This document shows positions 17,130-26,691 of a stretch of DNA of 64,000 nucleotides, one piece after another. Made by a program: the position numbers and the translations under genes. Location of the stretch: contig NZ_OZ245846.1 in NCBI RefSeq assembly GCF_965228935.1, positions 4,712,001 to 4,776,000 on the forward strand. The letters are read 5' to 3'. Source of the DNA: Ulvibacterium sp965228935. Lineage in GTDB: Bacteria > Bacteroidota > Bacteroidia > Flavobacteriales > Flavobacteriaceae. Below the pieces are notes generated by a model. That model searched no databases. It saw nothing but the letters and a program-made list of their open reading frames with translations, and had not been told where the DNA came from. The stretch's first letter is position 1. Every line of letters begins with the position of its first letter.

Positions 17130-17589
17130 GTTTGCCACCAGTTTTTTCATTTAACCGTATGTCCGTAATCTGAATGTCATGGGATAATGCCTTGCACATA
17201 TCATAAATGGTCAATGCACTTATGGAAACTCCCGTTAAGGCCTCCATTTCCACTCCAGTGCGTTCCGTACATTTTACCTTACAATTGATTTGCAATGCAT
17301 TTTCAACAGGCACAATAGCAATGTCTATTTTGGAAAGGTTCAACTGATGACATAGCGGAACAAGCTCCCAGGTCTTCTTTACGGCTTGGATTCCGGCTAT
17401 TACTGCGGTTTGTATGATGCTACCTTTTTTACTCAGAAAATCCTTACCGGACAAAATTTCAAAAACCTCTGGGGGAAACTCTACTTTTCCTGAAGCCGAG
17501 GCCGACCGTACGGAAGTATCCTTTTCGGATACGTCTACCATCTTGGCCTTTCCGGTACCATCTACATGTGAAAGTTTCCCGTTCATCAT
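17113..17589 (-). CDS. moaC: Cyclic pyranopterin monophosphate synthase MoaC
   Basis: Second step of cofactor synthesis, acting on the MoaA product. Length 158 aa as expected. Motifs: KMVDVSEKD near the N-terminus, AGIQAVKKTWELVPLCHQL, and MEALTGVSISALTIYDMCKA. The start overlaps the moaA stop as ATGA; the frame begins with two Met codons and either could serve. Translationally coupled to moaA and mobA. Confidence 0.95.
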   Translation of the reverse strand: MMNGKLSHVDGTGKAKMVDVSEKDTSVRSASASGKVEFPPEVFEILSGKDFLSKKGSIIQTAVIAGIQAVKKTWELVPLCHQLNLSKIDIAIVPVENALQINCKVKCTERTGVEMEALTGVSISALTIYDMCKALSHDIQITDIRLNEKTGGKHDFKR

Positions 17590-18569
17590 CCACCGATTGA
17601 AGTCATTGAGCTTTTGAAGAAACTTCTATTTTCCTGCTGTGCCTCAAAACCTGTTTTTGCCCTGCTGCCTATAGCGGATAGGATATGTTCCTTGACCCTT
17701 TCCTCGGAGTTTTCTCCTCGGAGAATGTCCCTGAGGTTCATTTTAGGTTTACCATAAAGGCAAGTAATAACATCTCCGGTAGCCGAAATCCGAAGTCGAT
17801 TGCAGGTTCCACAGAACGTGCGGCTAAATGAAGGTATAACCCCAAAAGTTCCTTTAAAACCGGGTATCTTATAATTAATTGAGGTGGATGTGCTTGGCGA
17901 TTCCAGTTGATAATACTCCGGATGTGCCTCCTTTATATAAGCCAAAATGCGCTTATAATCCCAGGAAATCGTATCAAAGGAACGGCTACCGCCGTTAAAG
18001 GGCATTTCCTCCAAAAACCGTACGGCTACATCAAAATGTTTGGAAAGTTCCAAAATAGGAAGAATATCCTGGGTATTCTGACCATCCAACGCAATAAAAT
18101 TGATACGTACATTGAAGCCTTCCGTGATCAGTCTAAGCATATTGTTATGTACTGTATCGTACTGGTCCCTTCGGGTTATCCGTTCAAAGGTGTCCCTATT
18201 AATGGCATCCAAACTCACATTTATATTCTTTATACCCAATTGCTTAAGTTCGTCTATATGTGGTCCAATAAGGGTGGCGTTAGTGGTAACCGAAATTTCA
18301 TTCAACCCCTTCAATTCCACCAAACGTCGCAATAGTTCCATTAAATTCTTGCGAACGAAGGGTTCTCCACCGGTGATACGAATCTTGTCTATACCCTGTG
18401 AGACCAAGATAGAGGCCAAGCGTGCCAGTTCCTCCAGGGTAAACAGCTTATCGTTTTTTGCAAAGTCGATGCCCTCTGAGGGCATACAATAATTGCAGCG
18501 AAGATTACAACGATCCGTCACTGCCAGTCGCAAATAGTTTATTCTTCTATTATGATTGTCTACGAGCAT
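17586..18569 (-). CDS. moaA: GTP 3',8-cyclase MoaA
   Basis: Radical SAM enzyme for the first step of molybdopterin synthesis. The N-terminal cluster site is CNLRCNYC, followed by the SAM motif RITGGEPFVRKNL. The C-terminal second cluster is CGTCNRLRISATGDVITC, and the chain ends with the family's GG tail. Length 327 aa. A TAAATTTG box 21 bp upstream suggests an own promoter, so the moaA-to-moeA genes may be transcribed apart from moaDE. Confidence 0.95.
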   Translation of the reverse strand: MLVDNHNRRINYLRLAVTDRCNLRCNYCMPSEGIDFAKNDKLFTLEELARLASILVSQGIDKIRITGGEPFVRKNLMELLRRLVELKGLNEISVTTNATLIGPHIDELKQLGIKNINVSLDAINRDTFERITRRDQYDTVHNNMLRLITEGFNVRINFIALDGQNTQDILPILELSKHFDVAVRFLEEMPFNGGSRSFDTISWDYKRILAYIKEAHPEYYQLESPSTSTSINYKIPGFKGTFGVIPSFSRTFCGTCNRLRISATGDVITCLYGKPKMNLRDILRGENSEERVKEHILSAIGSRAKTGFEAQQENRSFFKSSMTSIGG

Positions 18570-18589
18570 CTTCCTTTCAAGTTCAAACC

Positions 18590-18597
18590 CAAATTTA
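18590..18597 (-). promoter_or_regulatory. Candidate -7 box TAAATTTG for moaA operon
   Basis: Perfect TAnnTTTG on the minus strand, 20 bp before the moaA ATG, within a 177-bp gap after moaE. No TTG was found at ideal spacing. A stem TTTGAAG/CTTCAAA further upstream (near 18636-18657) may end the moaE transcript. Confidence 0.4.
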
Positions 18598-18746
18598 AGC
18601 TATAAAAAATTGATATGTTTATCCGTTTAAAAGTTTTGAAGGTTTCCTACTTCAAATTTTGTTTGATAACCGTGGCAAAACCGGATTTCCAACACCCCTA
18701 ACCACTTAGGTCTTCTACTATTTTATAGTTTTAGTCATAACCTCGA

Positions 18747-19166
18747 TTATGGATGGGCCGAGACCCAAACGGATTTATTTTTAAATATTTCCTTTTTCCA
18801 AATGGGTACTCTTTCCTTTAAGGTGTCTATTAAAAAACGACAGGCTTCAAAACATTCGCTCCTATGGGCCGATGATGCCCCGACCACCACCACGGGCTCC
18901 TGAACATTTTTTACGCCCACGGCATGCCGTACCACAATTTTATTTAACACCCATCTGTTTGAAGCCTCCATGGCAATTTTTTCCATCTCTTTTATCGCCA
19001 TCTTCGCATAAGTTTCGAATTCCAGGGAAACTACTTCCTCGTTATTGGTAAATTCCCGAACGGAACCTACAAAAACACAGATACCTCCGCTACCGGCATG
19101 GGAAAGCTCCCCATACACTTGCGAGGTATCTATTATATCAACGATTTCAATAATCGGTTTCTCCAT
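18747..19166 (-). CDS. moaE: Molybdopterin synthase catalytic subunit MoaE
   Basis: Large subunit of molybdopterin synthase, 139 aa. The start chosen is the ATG at 19166, whose A is the last base of the moaD stop (TGATG). Motifs: GGICVFVGSVREFTN, LEFETYAKMAIKEM, IVVRHAVGVKNVQEP, and a closing VPIWKKEIFK with the conserved Lys residues. Forms the heterotetramer with MoaD. Confidence 0.95.
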   Translation of the reverse strand: MEKPIIEIVDIIDTSQVYGELSHAGSGGICVFVGSVREFTNNEEVVSLEFETYAKMAIKEMEKIAMEASNRWVLNKIVVRHAVGVKNVQEPVVVVGASSAHRSECFEACRFLIDTLKERVPIWKKEIFKNKSVWVSAHP

Positions 19167-19411
19167 CAACCTCCACTTACCGGCGGAATTATGGCTATCT
19201 CGTCACCGGCTTCCAAAATTGCCGCATCTTGGGCATATTCGCTATTTACGGCCACGGCCAACGAGGACAGCTTACCAAATTCAGGGAAGGAGCCACATAA
19301 ATAGTCTTTGAGTTCACCTACCGAAGACGGTGGGTGTTTCAATTCGGATAAATCCATTTGTGCACTTCCAACAATATCCTTGGCAATCCCAAAAAGCAAT
19401 ATTTCCATCAA
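19166..19411 (-). CDS. moaD: Molybdopterin synthase sulfur carrier MoaD
   Basis: Ubiquitin-like sulfur carrier of 81 aa ending in VSGG, the double-Gly tail that becomes a thiocarboxylate through MoeB. The segment DEIAIIPPVSGG is diagnostic. It begins 2 bp after the stop of the hydroxylase large subunit, so cofactor supply is tied to the enzyme that consumes it. Confidence 0.95.
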   Translation of the reverse strand: MMEILLFGIAKDIVGSAQMDLSELKHPPSSVGELKDYLCGSFPEFGKLSSLAVAVNSEYAQDAAILEAGDEIAIIPPVSGG

Positions 19412-19413
19412 TA

Positions 19414-21585
19414 TTATCCTATAATTTCCTTTTCCACCATGTTATCCACAAAAGGCTGCCTGTAAATTCGATTGCCCGTTGCCTTTTTCATGGCAATGGA
19501 AACCGCGGCCCCAGCGGGAGGCAATGTCGGTTCCCCAAGACCTGTGGGACTCAGGGTATTTTTTACAAAATGTGTCTCGACCTTAGGAGCTTCCTTCATA
19601 CGAATAAGGCGATATCTATCATAATTATTCATCTCCGGAACACCATCCTTGAAGGTGAAATTGCCGTACATGGAATGTCCTACTCCATCAACGACACCCC
19701 CTTCTATTTGGTTCAACGCGCCCAATGGGTTTACCACAATTCCACAATCCACGGCCACCGTCACTTTCTTTACAACCGGCTCATTGTTTTCAATTACTAC
19801 ATCCGCCACCTCGGCCACATGGGTGTTGTGACAATAATACGCGCAGAAGCCCTGATAGACCCCATCCTTGGGATTACGATACCCGGACTTCTCAACGGCC
19901 AGGTTAATGACATCCTCCATGCGCTCGGCGGAATACTGGATACGCTCATCCGTTGTTCCCTTTACTTTTTGGAGCATATCCAAACGCATTTGTACCGGGT
20001 CTACTTCCAGTGTTTCGGCAATCTCGTCAAAAAAGCTTTGCTCGGCAAAGGAAAGGAAATTGGTATAGGGTGCGCGCCAAGCCCCGGTAGTGATGTTACT
20101 AGTATATTTGGCCACGTCTACTTGATAATTTTCCAAGGCGCCTGCCGGGAAAAAGTTCGGAATCAGACCGTACATATTGCTATTGATGGACGCTTCCTTT
20201 AAATGGTAGCCCGTAACTTTACCATCCTTTAAGGCGGCTTTTATACGATACTTTATGGCCGGACGATAAATCCCTGCCGTCATATCATCCTCCCTGGAAT
20301 AGACCACTTTGACCGGCCTTTTTGCCAAATGGGATACTTCGGCGGCCTCCAATACAAAGTCCCCGTACAACCTTCTTCCGAAACCACCACCCATTCGGGT
20401 CATTTCCAAATGAATTTCCTCGACATTTCTTCCCAATTGCTCCGCCACGCGTCCCGCCGTACGCTCAGGAGTCTGTATAGGCCCTACCAAATGAATTTTA
20501 TCTACGGAGACATCAGCATAGAAATTCATAGGTTCCATGCAATTGTGCGGTAAGAAGGGTGATTCATAAGTCCGCTCCACAACTTGATCTGCATTTCTAA
20601 AGGCCTTTTCTACATCTCCGTCCTTGCGAAGTGTTTCAAAAGTAGTACCGTCCAAAAGGTCGGTCAACAGTTTATCGTGATTGGATGTACTTTCCATCGG
20701 CGTACCATCACTCCATTCGGCACTCAAAGCTTCCTTGGCTTTCATGGCTTGCCAGGTGGTATTCGCCAAAACAGCTACTTTATCACCTCCACCCTTGAAA
20801 TCCCCAAAACGTATCACATCAATCACACCCTCCATTTTTTTGGCCGAACTATCATCAAAGGACTCCAATTTTTTTCCAAAAGACGGAGGTCGCAAGACAG
20901 AGGCAATCACCATACCCTCGGTTTTGTAATCCAGCCCATATAAAGGTTTTCCCGTAACTATCTTATCAATATCCACGTTACCAGCATCCGTTCCTATAAT
21001 CGTATAATCCTTTGGATCCTTAAGTTCAACTTTTTCGGGAATATCCAGGACAGCTGCTTCCTTTACCACATCCCCATAGCCGAGGGTTTCTCCCTTGGTA
21101 TTGGTGATTACTCCGGCACTGGCGGAGCATTCCGAGACATCAACTCCCCATTTTGCGGCAGCCGCATTGATCAACATCTGCTTGGCGGTAGCCCCGGTTT
21201 GCCGTAATGCATCCCATCCATGACGAATGGATTGACTTCCACCGGCTACTTGGCGTGTGTAATCTTTCGTATTCAATATGCCCTGTTCTACATGTACGTA
21301 ATCCCAAGGTACATCGAGCTCTTCGGCAATAATCATGGGCATGGAGGTCTTTACCCCCTGTCCTATTTCCGGATTTGGTGAGTAAATCGTGACCATTCCA
21401 TTATCTGCAATTTTGATAAAAGCATTGAAATCATTGAAATTGAGGCTCGCAATGTCCACGGGCATTTTCACTTCGTTCTTGCAAGCGGTAAATAGATTGA
21501 AGCCTATCAGCATTCCTCCCCCGGCCAAGGAAGAAGTCCGTAAAAAGGCCCTTCTGCTAAATGAATTGGATATTATGGTTGACAT
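19414..21585 (-). CDS. Tat-exported molybdenum hydroxylase large subunit (IorB-like)
   Basis: Molybdopterin-binding subunit of a xanthine dehydrogenase-family oxidoreductase, 723 aa, of the isoquinoline 1-oxidoreductase/aldehyde dehydrogenase beta type. The N-terminal SRRAFLR is a twin-arginine signal followed by a hydrophobic stretch ending FTAC, so it is exported folded and perhaps lipid-anchored. Cofactor motifs: GGGFGRRLYGDF, AWRAPYTN, DCGIVVNPLGALNQIEGG, and the catalytic Glu in GLGEPTLPPAG. Pairs with the 2Fe-2S subunit 17 bp upstream. The substrate (aldehyde or N-heterocycle) cannot be told. No cytochrome subunit is adjacent. Confidence 0.9.
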   Translation of the reverse strand: MSTIISNSFSRRAFLRTSSLAGGGMLIGFNLFTACKNEVKMPVDIASLNFNDFNAFIKIADNGMVTIYSPNPEIGQGVKTSMPMIIAEELDVPWDYVHVEQGILNTKDYTRQVAGGSQSIRHGWDALRQTGATAKQMLINAAAAKWGVDVSECSASAGVITNTKGETLGYGDVVKEAAVLDIPEKVELKDPKDYTIIGTDAGNVDIDKIVTGKPLYGLDYKTEGMVIASVLRPPSFGKKLESFDDSSAKKMEGVIDVIRFGDFKGGGDKVAVLANTTWQAMKAKEALSAEWSDGTPMESTSNHDKLLTDLLDGTTFETLRKDGDVEKAFRNADQVVERTYESPFLPHNCMEPMNFYADVSVDKIHLVGPIQTPERTAGRVAEQLGRNVEEIHLEMTRMGGGFGRRLYGDFVLEAAEVSHLAKRPVKVVYSREDDMTAGIYRPAIKYRIKAALKDGKVTGYHLKEASINSNMYGLIPNFFPAGALENYQVDVAKYTSNITTGAWRAPYTNFLSFAEQSFFDEIAETLEVDPVQMRLDMLQKVKGTTDERIQYSAERMEDVINLAVEKSGYRNPKDGVYQGFCAYYCHNTHVAEVADVVIENNEPVVKKVTVAVDCGIVVNPLGALNQIEGGVVDGVGHSMYGNFTFKDGVPEMNNYDRYRLIRMKEAPKVETHFVKNTLSPTGLGEPTLPPAGAAVSIAMKKATGNRIYRQPFVDNMVEKEIIG

Positions 21586-21602
21586 GTTGTTCTAATTTAA
21601 GG

Positions 21603-22067
21603 TTACTCGCCCATTTTTTCGGCGGCAAGGGCAACCGCCTTTTGTATGCGGTTGTAAGCTGCGCAACGGCAAATATTGCCATGCATGGCACTTTTGATTT
21701 CATCCTCGGAGGGGTTTGGATTCTTATCCAAAAAAGAGGAAGCCGTCATTATTTGCCCGGCTTGGCAATACCCGCATTGGGGTACATCCACTTCTTTCCA
21801 GGCTTCCTGTACGGGATGGGTTCCATCCTCTGAAAGGCCTTCAATGGTAGTAATGGCCTTACCTTCCATTTGTGCGACCGGTACCAGGCAGCTTTGAATA
21901 GCATTTCCGTCCACATGGACGTTGCAGGCTCCACATTGGCCTATTCCACAACCATATTTGGTGCCCACAAGACCTATATGATCTCGTAGGGCCCACAATA
22001 ATGGAGTATCCGAGGAAACATCCACGGACCTATCTTCACCGTTAATTTTTAGGGTGTACGTTGGCAT
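21603..22067 (-). CDS. 2Fe-2S subunit of molybdenum hydroxylase (IorA-like)
   Basis: Electron-transfer subunit of 154 aa with two [2Fe-2S] clusters. The plant-ferredoxin-like cluster uses KYGCGIGQCGACNV with a later Cys in IQSCLVP, and the second uses CGYCQAGQIM plus GNICRCAAY. There is no own signal peptide, so it is expected to ride out with the Tat-carrying large subunit. First gene of the minus-strand operon; a plausible promoter region lies in the 231 bp shared with the divergent methyltransferase gene. Confidence 0.93.
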   Translation of the reverse strand: MPTYTLKINGEDRSVDVSSDTPLLWALRDHIGLVGTKYGCGIGQCGACNVHVDGNAIQSCLVPVAQMEGKAITTIEGLSEDGTHPVQEAWKEVDVPQCGYCQAGQIMTASSFLDKNPNPSEDEIKSAMHGNICRCAAYNRIQKAVALAAEKMGE

Positions 22068-22298
22068 GTTGTTCGTATTGTGTTGAAAATCCGTTACGGT
22101 ATCAGGAATGAGGAGGAATCCCTAAGATTACCTTAAGGTCTAAATTAATCAAAATATAGCACGTTCAATTTTCACAAAGGGCTTTTTAACCTTTTTTTAT
22201 GTTAAAGACCCCATTGTTTCCAACTCTTTTTGGGGCTTTAGCTATACCATTTGTGGTAATCAGTGAAATACTAGGTGGATTGCATTACATTTATACCG

Positions 22299-23108
22299 AT
22301 GAAAGACGCTAAACCAATCAATAGTGTACAGAATCCGTTGGTCAAAAGGGTTTTGGCCCTTAAGGACAAGTCAAGGGAGCGAAAGAAAACCGAACTCTTT
22401 GTCCTGGAAGGACAACAAGAAGTCCAGCTGGCCATAGAGGGAAAGTATGAACTTGACACCCTGCTTATTCATCCTGATGTCTGCAATGATGAAGATTTTT
22501 TAAAATCCTTGGAAAATGTAAGTCCCAGACCCGAGTTTATACACATTTCCAATGAAATCTATAAAAAGCTGGCCTATCGCGAGACTACGGAGGGCATTTT
22601 GGCCATTGCCAGAAGTAAATCCCATACGCTGGACAGTCTTGTACTATATTCCGAAAATCCATTTATCCTCATAGCCGAAGCTCCCGAAAAGCCGGGGAAT
22701 ATTGGTGCCCTATTACGAACAGCCGATGCTGCCAACCTGGATGCGGTAATTATTGCCGATCCCAAGACCGACATCTACAATCCCAACATCATCCGTTCCA
22801 GCGTTGGTACTGTCTTTACCAACCAAATCGCCATGGCCAGCACTTCCGAAGTCATTGCATTTCTGGGAAAAAGGAATATTTCTATCTTTTGTGCGGCACT
22901 TAACGCTTCCAAAATATATACTCATGTTGACTTTACCCAACCCTCGGCACTTGTGGTGGGTACTGAAGCCACAGGGCTTTCCAGGCCCTGGTTGGAGTAC
23001 TCCCATCAAAATATTGTCATCCCAATGGGGGGACAAATCGATTCCCTTAATGTTTCCGTGTCCGCGGCAATACTTATCTTTGAAGGTTTGAGGCAAAGAG
23101 GTTTTTGA
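22299..23108 (+). CDS. TrmH/SpoU-family RNA 2'-O-methyltransferase
   Basis: SPOUT-fold ribose methyltransferase, 269 aa from the ATG at 22299 (a GTG at 22275 would add 8 residues). The N-terminal substrate-binding domain has SVQNPLVKRVLALKDKS and FVLEG. The three SpoU motifs are present: NPNIIRSSVGTVF, VVGTEATGLSRPW and IPMGGQIDSLNVSVSAAI. The target (23S rRNA or tRNA) cannot be assigned by eye. Divergent from the hydroxylase operon. Confidence 0.92.
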   Translation: MKDAKPINSVQNPLVKRVLALKDKSRERKKTELFVLEGQQEVQLAIEGKYELDTLLIHPDVCNDEDFLKSLENVSPRPEFIHISNEIYKKLAYRETTEGILAIARSKSHTLDSLVLYSENPFILIAEAPEKPGNIGALLRTADAANLDAVIIADPKTDIYNPNIIRSSVGTVFTNQIAMASTSEVIAFLGKRNISIFCAALNASKIYTHVDFTQPSALVVGTEATGLSRPWLEYSHQNIVIPMGGQIDSLNVSVSAAILIFEGLRQRGF

Positions 23109-23170
23109 GGTTGGCGTTTTGCGAGCTGAATTGATACCAAGACCATAAGCCGAAGAAAACCAAACCAAAA

Positions 23171-24397
23171 ATGAACATACTTTTCTACATCATCATCGCC
23201 ATTTTAATCGTTCAATATCTTGTTGAAACAATCTTGGATTACCTAAACGCCCAAAAATATAGTGATCCCGTTCCAATGGAATTGGAAAATTTGTTCGATG
23301 CAGAGGAATACCAAAAATCCCAGGACTACAAAAAAACCAATTATTCCTTTGGATTGTTAAGTTCCACATTTTCACTTTTGCTCACTTTGAGCTTTTTGGT
23401 ATTTGGTGGATTTGAATGGATCGACTCCATTGCTAGGTCAATTACTAATAATAGTATATTTCAGGCCCTTTTGTTTTTTGGTATAATCCTAATGGGAAGC
23501 GATTTGATTACGACTCCTTTTTCGTATTACCAAACTTTTGTAATCGAGGAAAAATTCGGATTCAACAAGACTACAAAAAAAACATTTGTTCTTGATAAAT
23601 TAAAAGGATGGCTACTCATGATGGTTTTGGGAGGTGCTATCTTAGCCCTCGTAATTTGGTTTTTTCAGTGGGCCGGTACAGACTTTTGGATCTACGCCTG
23701 GGCGGTGATAGCCGTTTTTACCGTTTTCATGAATCTCTTTTACAGTAGATTGATTGTGCCTTTATTCAATAAACAGACCCTTTTGGCACAAGGAAGTCTT
23801 AAGGAAAAAATAGAGTCTTATGCGAAGAAGGTGGGTTTTGAGCTAAAAAATATTTTTGTAATCGACGGCTCCAAGCGCTCCACTAAGGCCAATGCATATT
23901 TTTCGGGATTTGGAAGGGAAAAACGGGTTACCCTATATGACACGTTGATCAATGATTTGGAAGAAGATGAAATTGTGGCAGTCCTGGCCCATGAAGTAGG
24001 ACATTACAAACGTAGACATATTATATTTAACCTTTTCGTCTCCGTACTTCTCGCCGGTCTAACGTTGTTTATCCTTTCCCTTTTTATCAACAATCCCAAC
24101 ATGTCCCTGGCCATCGGTGTTTCCAAGCCCAGTTTTCATGCGGCCTTGATCGGTTTTGGGATTCTATACAGCCCCATTTCCGAAATTACTGGCCTTGTCA
24201 TGAACTATTTATCCCGAAAGTTCGAGTTTCAAGCGGACAATTATGCCAAGAATACCTTTGCGGCTATGCCCCTGATCAGCTCCCTTAAAAAGCTGTCCAA
24301 GAAGAATCTCGGTAACCTTACCCCGCATCCTGCCTATGTTTTTGTCCACTATTCCCATCCTCCCCTAATAGCCCGTATCCGCAACTTAAAGGCATAA
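23171..24397 (+). CDS. M48 zinc protease, CAAX prenyl protease 1/Ste24-like
   Basis: Membrane metalloprotease of 408 aa with several transmembrane helices. The zinc site HEVGHYKRRH lies near residue 276, and the third ligand Glu is in EFQADNYAKN about 75 residues later. The N-terminal layout (TNYSFGLLSS, the FGFNKTT segment) matches Ste24-type enzymes. Bacteria generally lack prenylated CAAX proteins, so it likely serves membrane protein quality control. Confidence 0.92.
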   Translation: MNILFYIIIAILIVQYLVETILDYLNAQKYSDPVPMELENLFDAEEYQKSQDYKKTNYSFGLLSSTFSLLLTLSFLVFGGFEWIDSIARSITNNSIFQALLFFGIILMGSDLITTPFSYYQTFVIEEKFGFNKTTKKTFVLDKLKGWLLMMVLGGAILALVIWFFQWAGTDFWIYAWAVIAVFTVFMNLFYSRLIVPLFNKQTLLAQGSLKEKIESYAKKVGFELKNIFVIDGSKRSTKANAYFSGFGREKRVTLYDTLINDLEEDEIVAVLAHEVGHYKRRHIIFNLFVSVLLAGLTLFILSLFINNPNMSLAIGVSKPSFHAALIGFGILYSPISEITGLVMNYLSRKFEFQADNYAKNTFAAMPLISSLKKLSKKNLGNLTPHPAYVFVHYSHPPLIARIRNLKA

Positions 24398-24441
24398 TTT
24401 TTGTTGTGTATTGGTTAGGATTGTGGTAATTTTAATATAGT

Positions 24442-26646
24442 ATGACTCAGGCTACCATAGAAAAGGAGAACAAACAGATTGCCAAGCAATACAAGGAATT
24501 GCTTCGCATAAGCTATCAGACTTTGTCCGATGACGACAAAAAACTGATACGATCCGCCTTTGAGGTAGCTGTGGATGCGCATAAAAATCAACGCAGAAAA
24601 TCCGGAGAGGCCTATATCTTTCACCCTATTGCCGTTGCGAAAATCGTGGCCTCGGAAATAGGCCTGGACGCGGTTTCCATTGCCTCTGCCCTATTGCACG
24701 ATGTTGTTGAGGATACCGAGTATACCTTGGATGATATAGAACGTATGTTCGGGGAGACCGTGGCCCGTATTGTGGACGGCCTCACAAAAATAGCACACCT
24801 TAAAAAGGACATGAACATCTCCCAACAGGCGGAGAATTTCAGAAAAATGTTGTTGACCCTACACGATGATGTACGGGTAATCATCATAAAGATCGCCGAT
24901 CGATATCACAACATGCTCACCTTGGATGCCATGCCGGAGCACAAGCAGGTTAAAATGGCATCGGAGACACTATACATCTATGCCCCTTTGGCCCATCGTA
25001 TCGGACTTTACAATATCAAGACCGAACTGGAAGATCTTAGCTTAAAGTATACGGAGCCAGAGGTCTATCAGGATATTTCGGAAAAGATAGAGGATTCCAA
25101 GGTAGAACAACAGGATTATATCGATGCCTTTTCGAGCATTATCGATAAATCCTTGAAAAAGGAAGGTCTCAACTATTACATCAAAGGAAGAATGAAATCT
25201 ATCTTTTCCATTCGGAAGAAGATGAAGACCCAGAATGTCTCCTTTGATGAGATTTATGACAAGTTTGCTATCCGCATCATTTATAAGTCCGACAAGCAGA
25301 ACGAAAAATTTCTGGCCTGGAAAATTTACTCTATTGTAACGGATCATTTTACGCCCAATCCGGTTCGATTACGCGACTGGATCTCCTCTCCAAAATCCAC
25401 GGGTTATGAAGCCCTTCATATAACGGTAATGGGGCCTCAGGGAAATTGGGTAGAGGTACAGATACGCAGTGAACGTATGCATGAAATTGCGGAAAAGGGA
25501 TATGCCGCCCACTTCAAGTATAAGCATGGGGAACAAAAGGAACAAGGTATAGAAGTATGGTTGAACCGTCTTCAGGAAGCTTTGGAAAATTCCAACGGCA
25601 GCGCAGTGGATTTTGTGGAGGAATTTAAACTGAATCTCTATTCCAAGGAAATCTTCGTTTTTACACCAAAAGGGGAACTTAAGTCGCTTCCCAAGGGGGC
25701 CACGCCTTTGGATTTTGCCTTTAACATCCATACCGAGGTGGGAATGCGCACTCGGGGTGCCCGGGTAAACGGTAAACTGGTTCCGCTGAACACAACGCTG
25801 AATAGTGGAGATCAGGTAGAAATTATAACCTCAGATCAGGCCAAACCCAATCAGAATTGGTTGGACTATGCCACTACGGCACGAGCGAGGGCCAAAATAA
25901 AATCGTCCCTAAGGGAAGAAAAGAAAGCCATTGCCCAGGAAGGTAAGGAAGTACTGCGAAGAAAGCTGAAATCCCAAAAGGTTACCCTGAGCGAGGACGT
26001 GGTCAATAAAATGGTCATTTATTTTAAACTCAAGACCAGTCTGGATCTGTTCTATCGGGTTGGAATCGGGGCCATAGACAACCAAAAGATCAAGGAATTT
26101 GCCTCTTCCTATAGCAATGCCTTTATCAGTTTCTTTAAAAACAAAATCCGTAGGCATTCCGTCCCCGAAGATATTGACAAGGATGAGATTACCTCCAAAT
26201 ACGATATGCTCGTATTCGGCAAGGATGAGGAAAAGTTGGATTATAAACTGTCCAAATGCTGCAATCCCATACCCGGGGACGAGGTCTTCGGCTTTATCAG
26301 TGTCAACGAGGGCATAAAGGTCCATAAGAAGAATTGTCCCAACGCCATATCACTTCAATCCAATTATGCCTACCGCATCATAAGCGCCAAATGGATAGAT
26401 TCTACCCAAGAAGAGTTCAAATCGGAAATTCAGCTTACAGGAATCGATAACCTGGGCCTTGTCAGCGAGATTACGGATGTCATTTCGGATGATATGCACG
26501 TAAACATGCGTAACCTTAACTTCAGTACAGAAGGTGGCACTTTTACAGGAAGGATTACCGTGGTAGTCAAAAACAATGGTATCCTAAAGAAATTGATCGC
26601 CAATTTAAAGCGTATAGAGGGCATTGACAAAGTATCCCGAATTTAA
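24442..26646 (+). CDS. Bifunctional (p)ppGpp synthetase/hydrolase RelA/SpoT
   Basis: Stringent-response enzyme, 734 aa. The HD hydrolase domain has HDVVEDTEY and IADRYHNM (roughly residues 40-190). The synthetase domain carries RMKSIFSIRKKM and GYEALHITVMGPQGNWVEVQ. TGS (about 390-450, IFVFTPKGELKSLPKGAT), a zinc-finger-like CCNPIPGDE segment and a C-terminal ACT domain follow. Both catalytic halves keep their motifs, so it should make and break the alarmone. Forms a same-strand run with the Fur-type gene and purA. Confidence 0.95.
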   Translation: MTQATIEKENKQIAKQYKELLRISYQTLSDDDKKLIRSAFEVAVDAHKNQRRKSGEAYIFHPIAVAKIVASEIGLDAVSIASALLHDVVEDTEYTLDDIERMFGETVARIVDGLTKIAHLKKDMNISQQAENFRKMLLTLHDDVRVIIIKIADRYHNMLTLDAMPEHKQVKMASETLYIYAPLAHRIGLYNIKTELEDLSLKYTEPEVYQDISEKIEDSKVEQQDYIDAFSSIIDKSLKKEGLNYYIKGRMKSIFSIRKKMKTQNVSFDEIYDKFAIRIIYKSDKQNEKFLAWKIYSIVTDHFTPNPVRLRDWISSPKSTGYEALHITVMGPQGNWVEVQIRSERMHEIAEKGYAAHFKYKHGEQKEQGIEVWLNRLQEALENSNGSAVDFVEEFKLNLYSKEIFVFTPKGELKSLPKGATPLDFAFNIHTEVGMRTRGARVNGKLVPLNTTLNSGDQVEIITSDQAKPNQNWLDYATTARARAKIKSSLREEKKAIAQEGKEVLRRKLKSQKVTLSEDVVNKMVIYFKLKTSLDLFYRVGIGAIDNQKIKEFASSYSNAFISFFKNKIRRHSVPEDIDKDEITSKYDMLVFGKDEEKLDYKLSKCCNPIPGDEVFGFISVNEGIKVHKKNCPNAISLQSNYAYRIISAKWIDSTQEEFKSEIQLTGIDNLGLVSEITDVISDDMHVNMRNLNFSTEGGTFTGRITVVVKNNGILKKLIANLKRIEGIDKVSRI

Positions 26647-26656
26647 ATTTTAACCG

Positions 26657-26664
26657 TACCTTTG
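26657..26664 (+). promoter_or_regulatory. Candidate -7 box TACCTTTG for Fur-family gene
   Basis: Perfect TAnnTTTG located just after the relA/spoT stop and 27 bp before the ATG of the Fur-family gene. The nearest TTG upstream is 30 bases away, so -33 support is weak. Confidence 0.45.
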
Positions 26665-26691
26665 TGGTTTAGTATTGATTGGAAAACTGTA

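Noticed and set aside
18570..18746. Possible Moco riboswitch before moaA
   Set aside because: Only short unrelated stems were found; no multi-arm architecture like the known Moco motif.
19330..20202. 290-codon plus-strand frame
   Set aside because: Lies entirely opposite the hydroxylase large subunit and moaD, whose motifs are unambiguous; it is a shadow.
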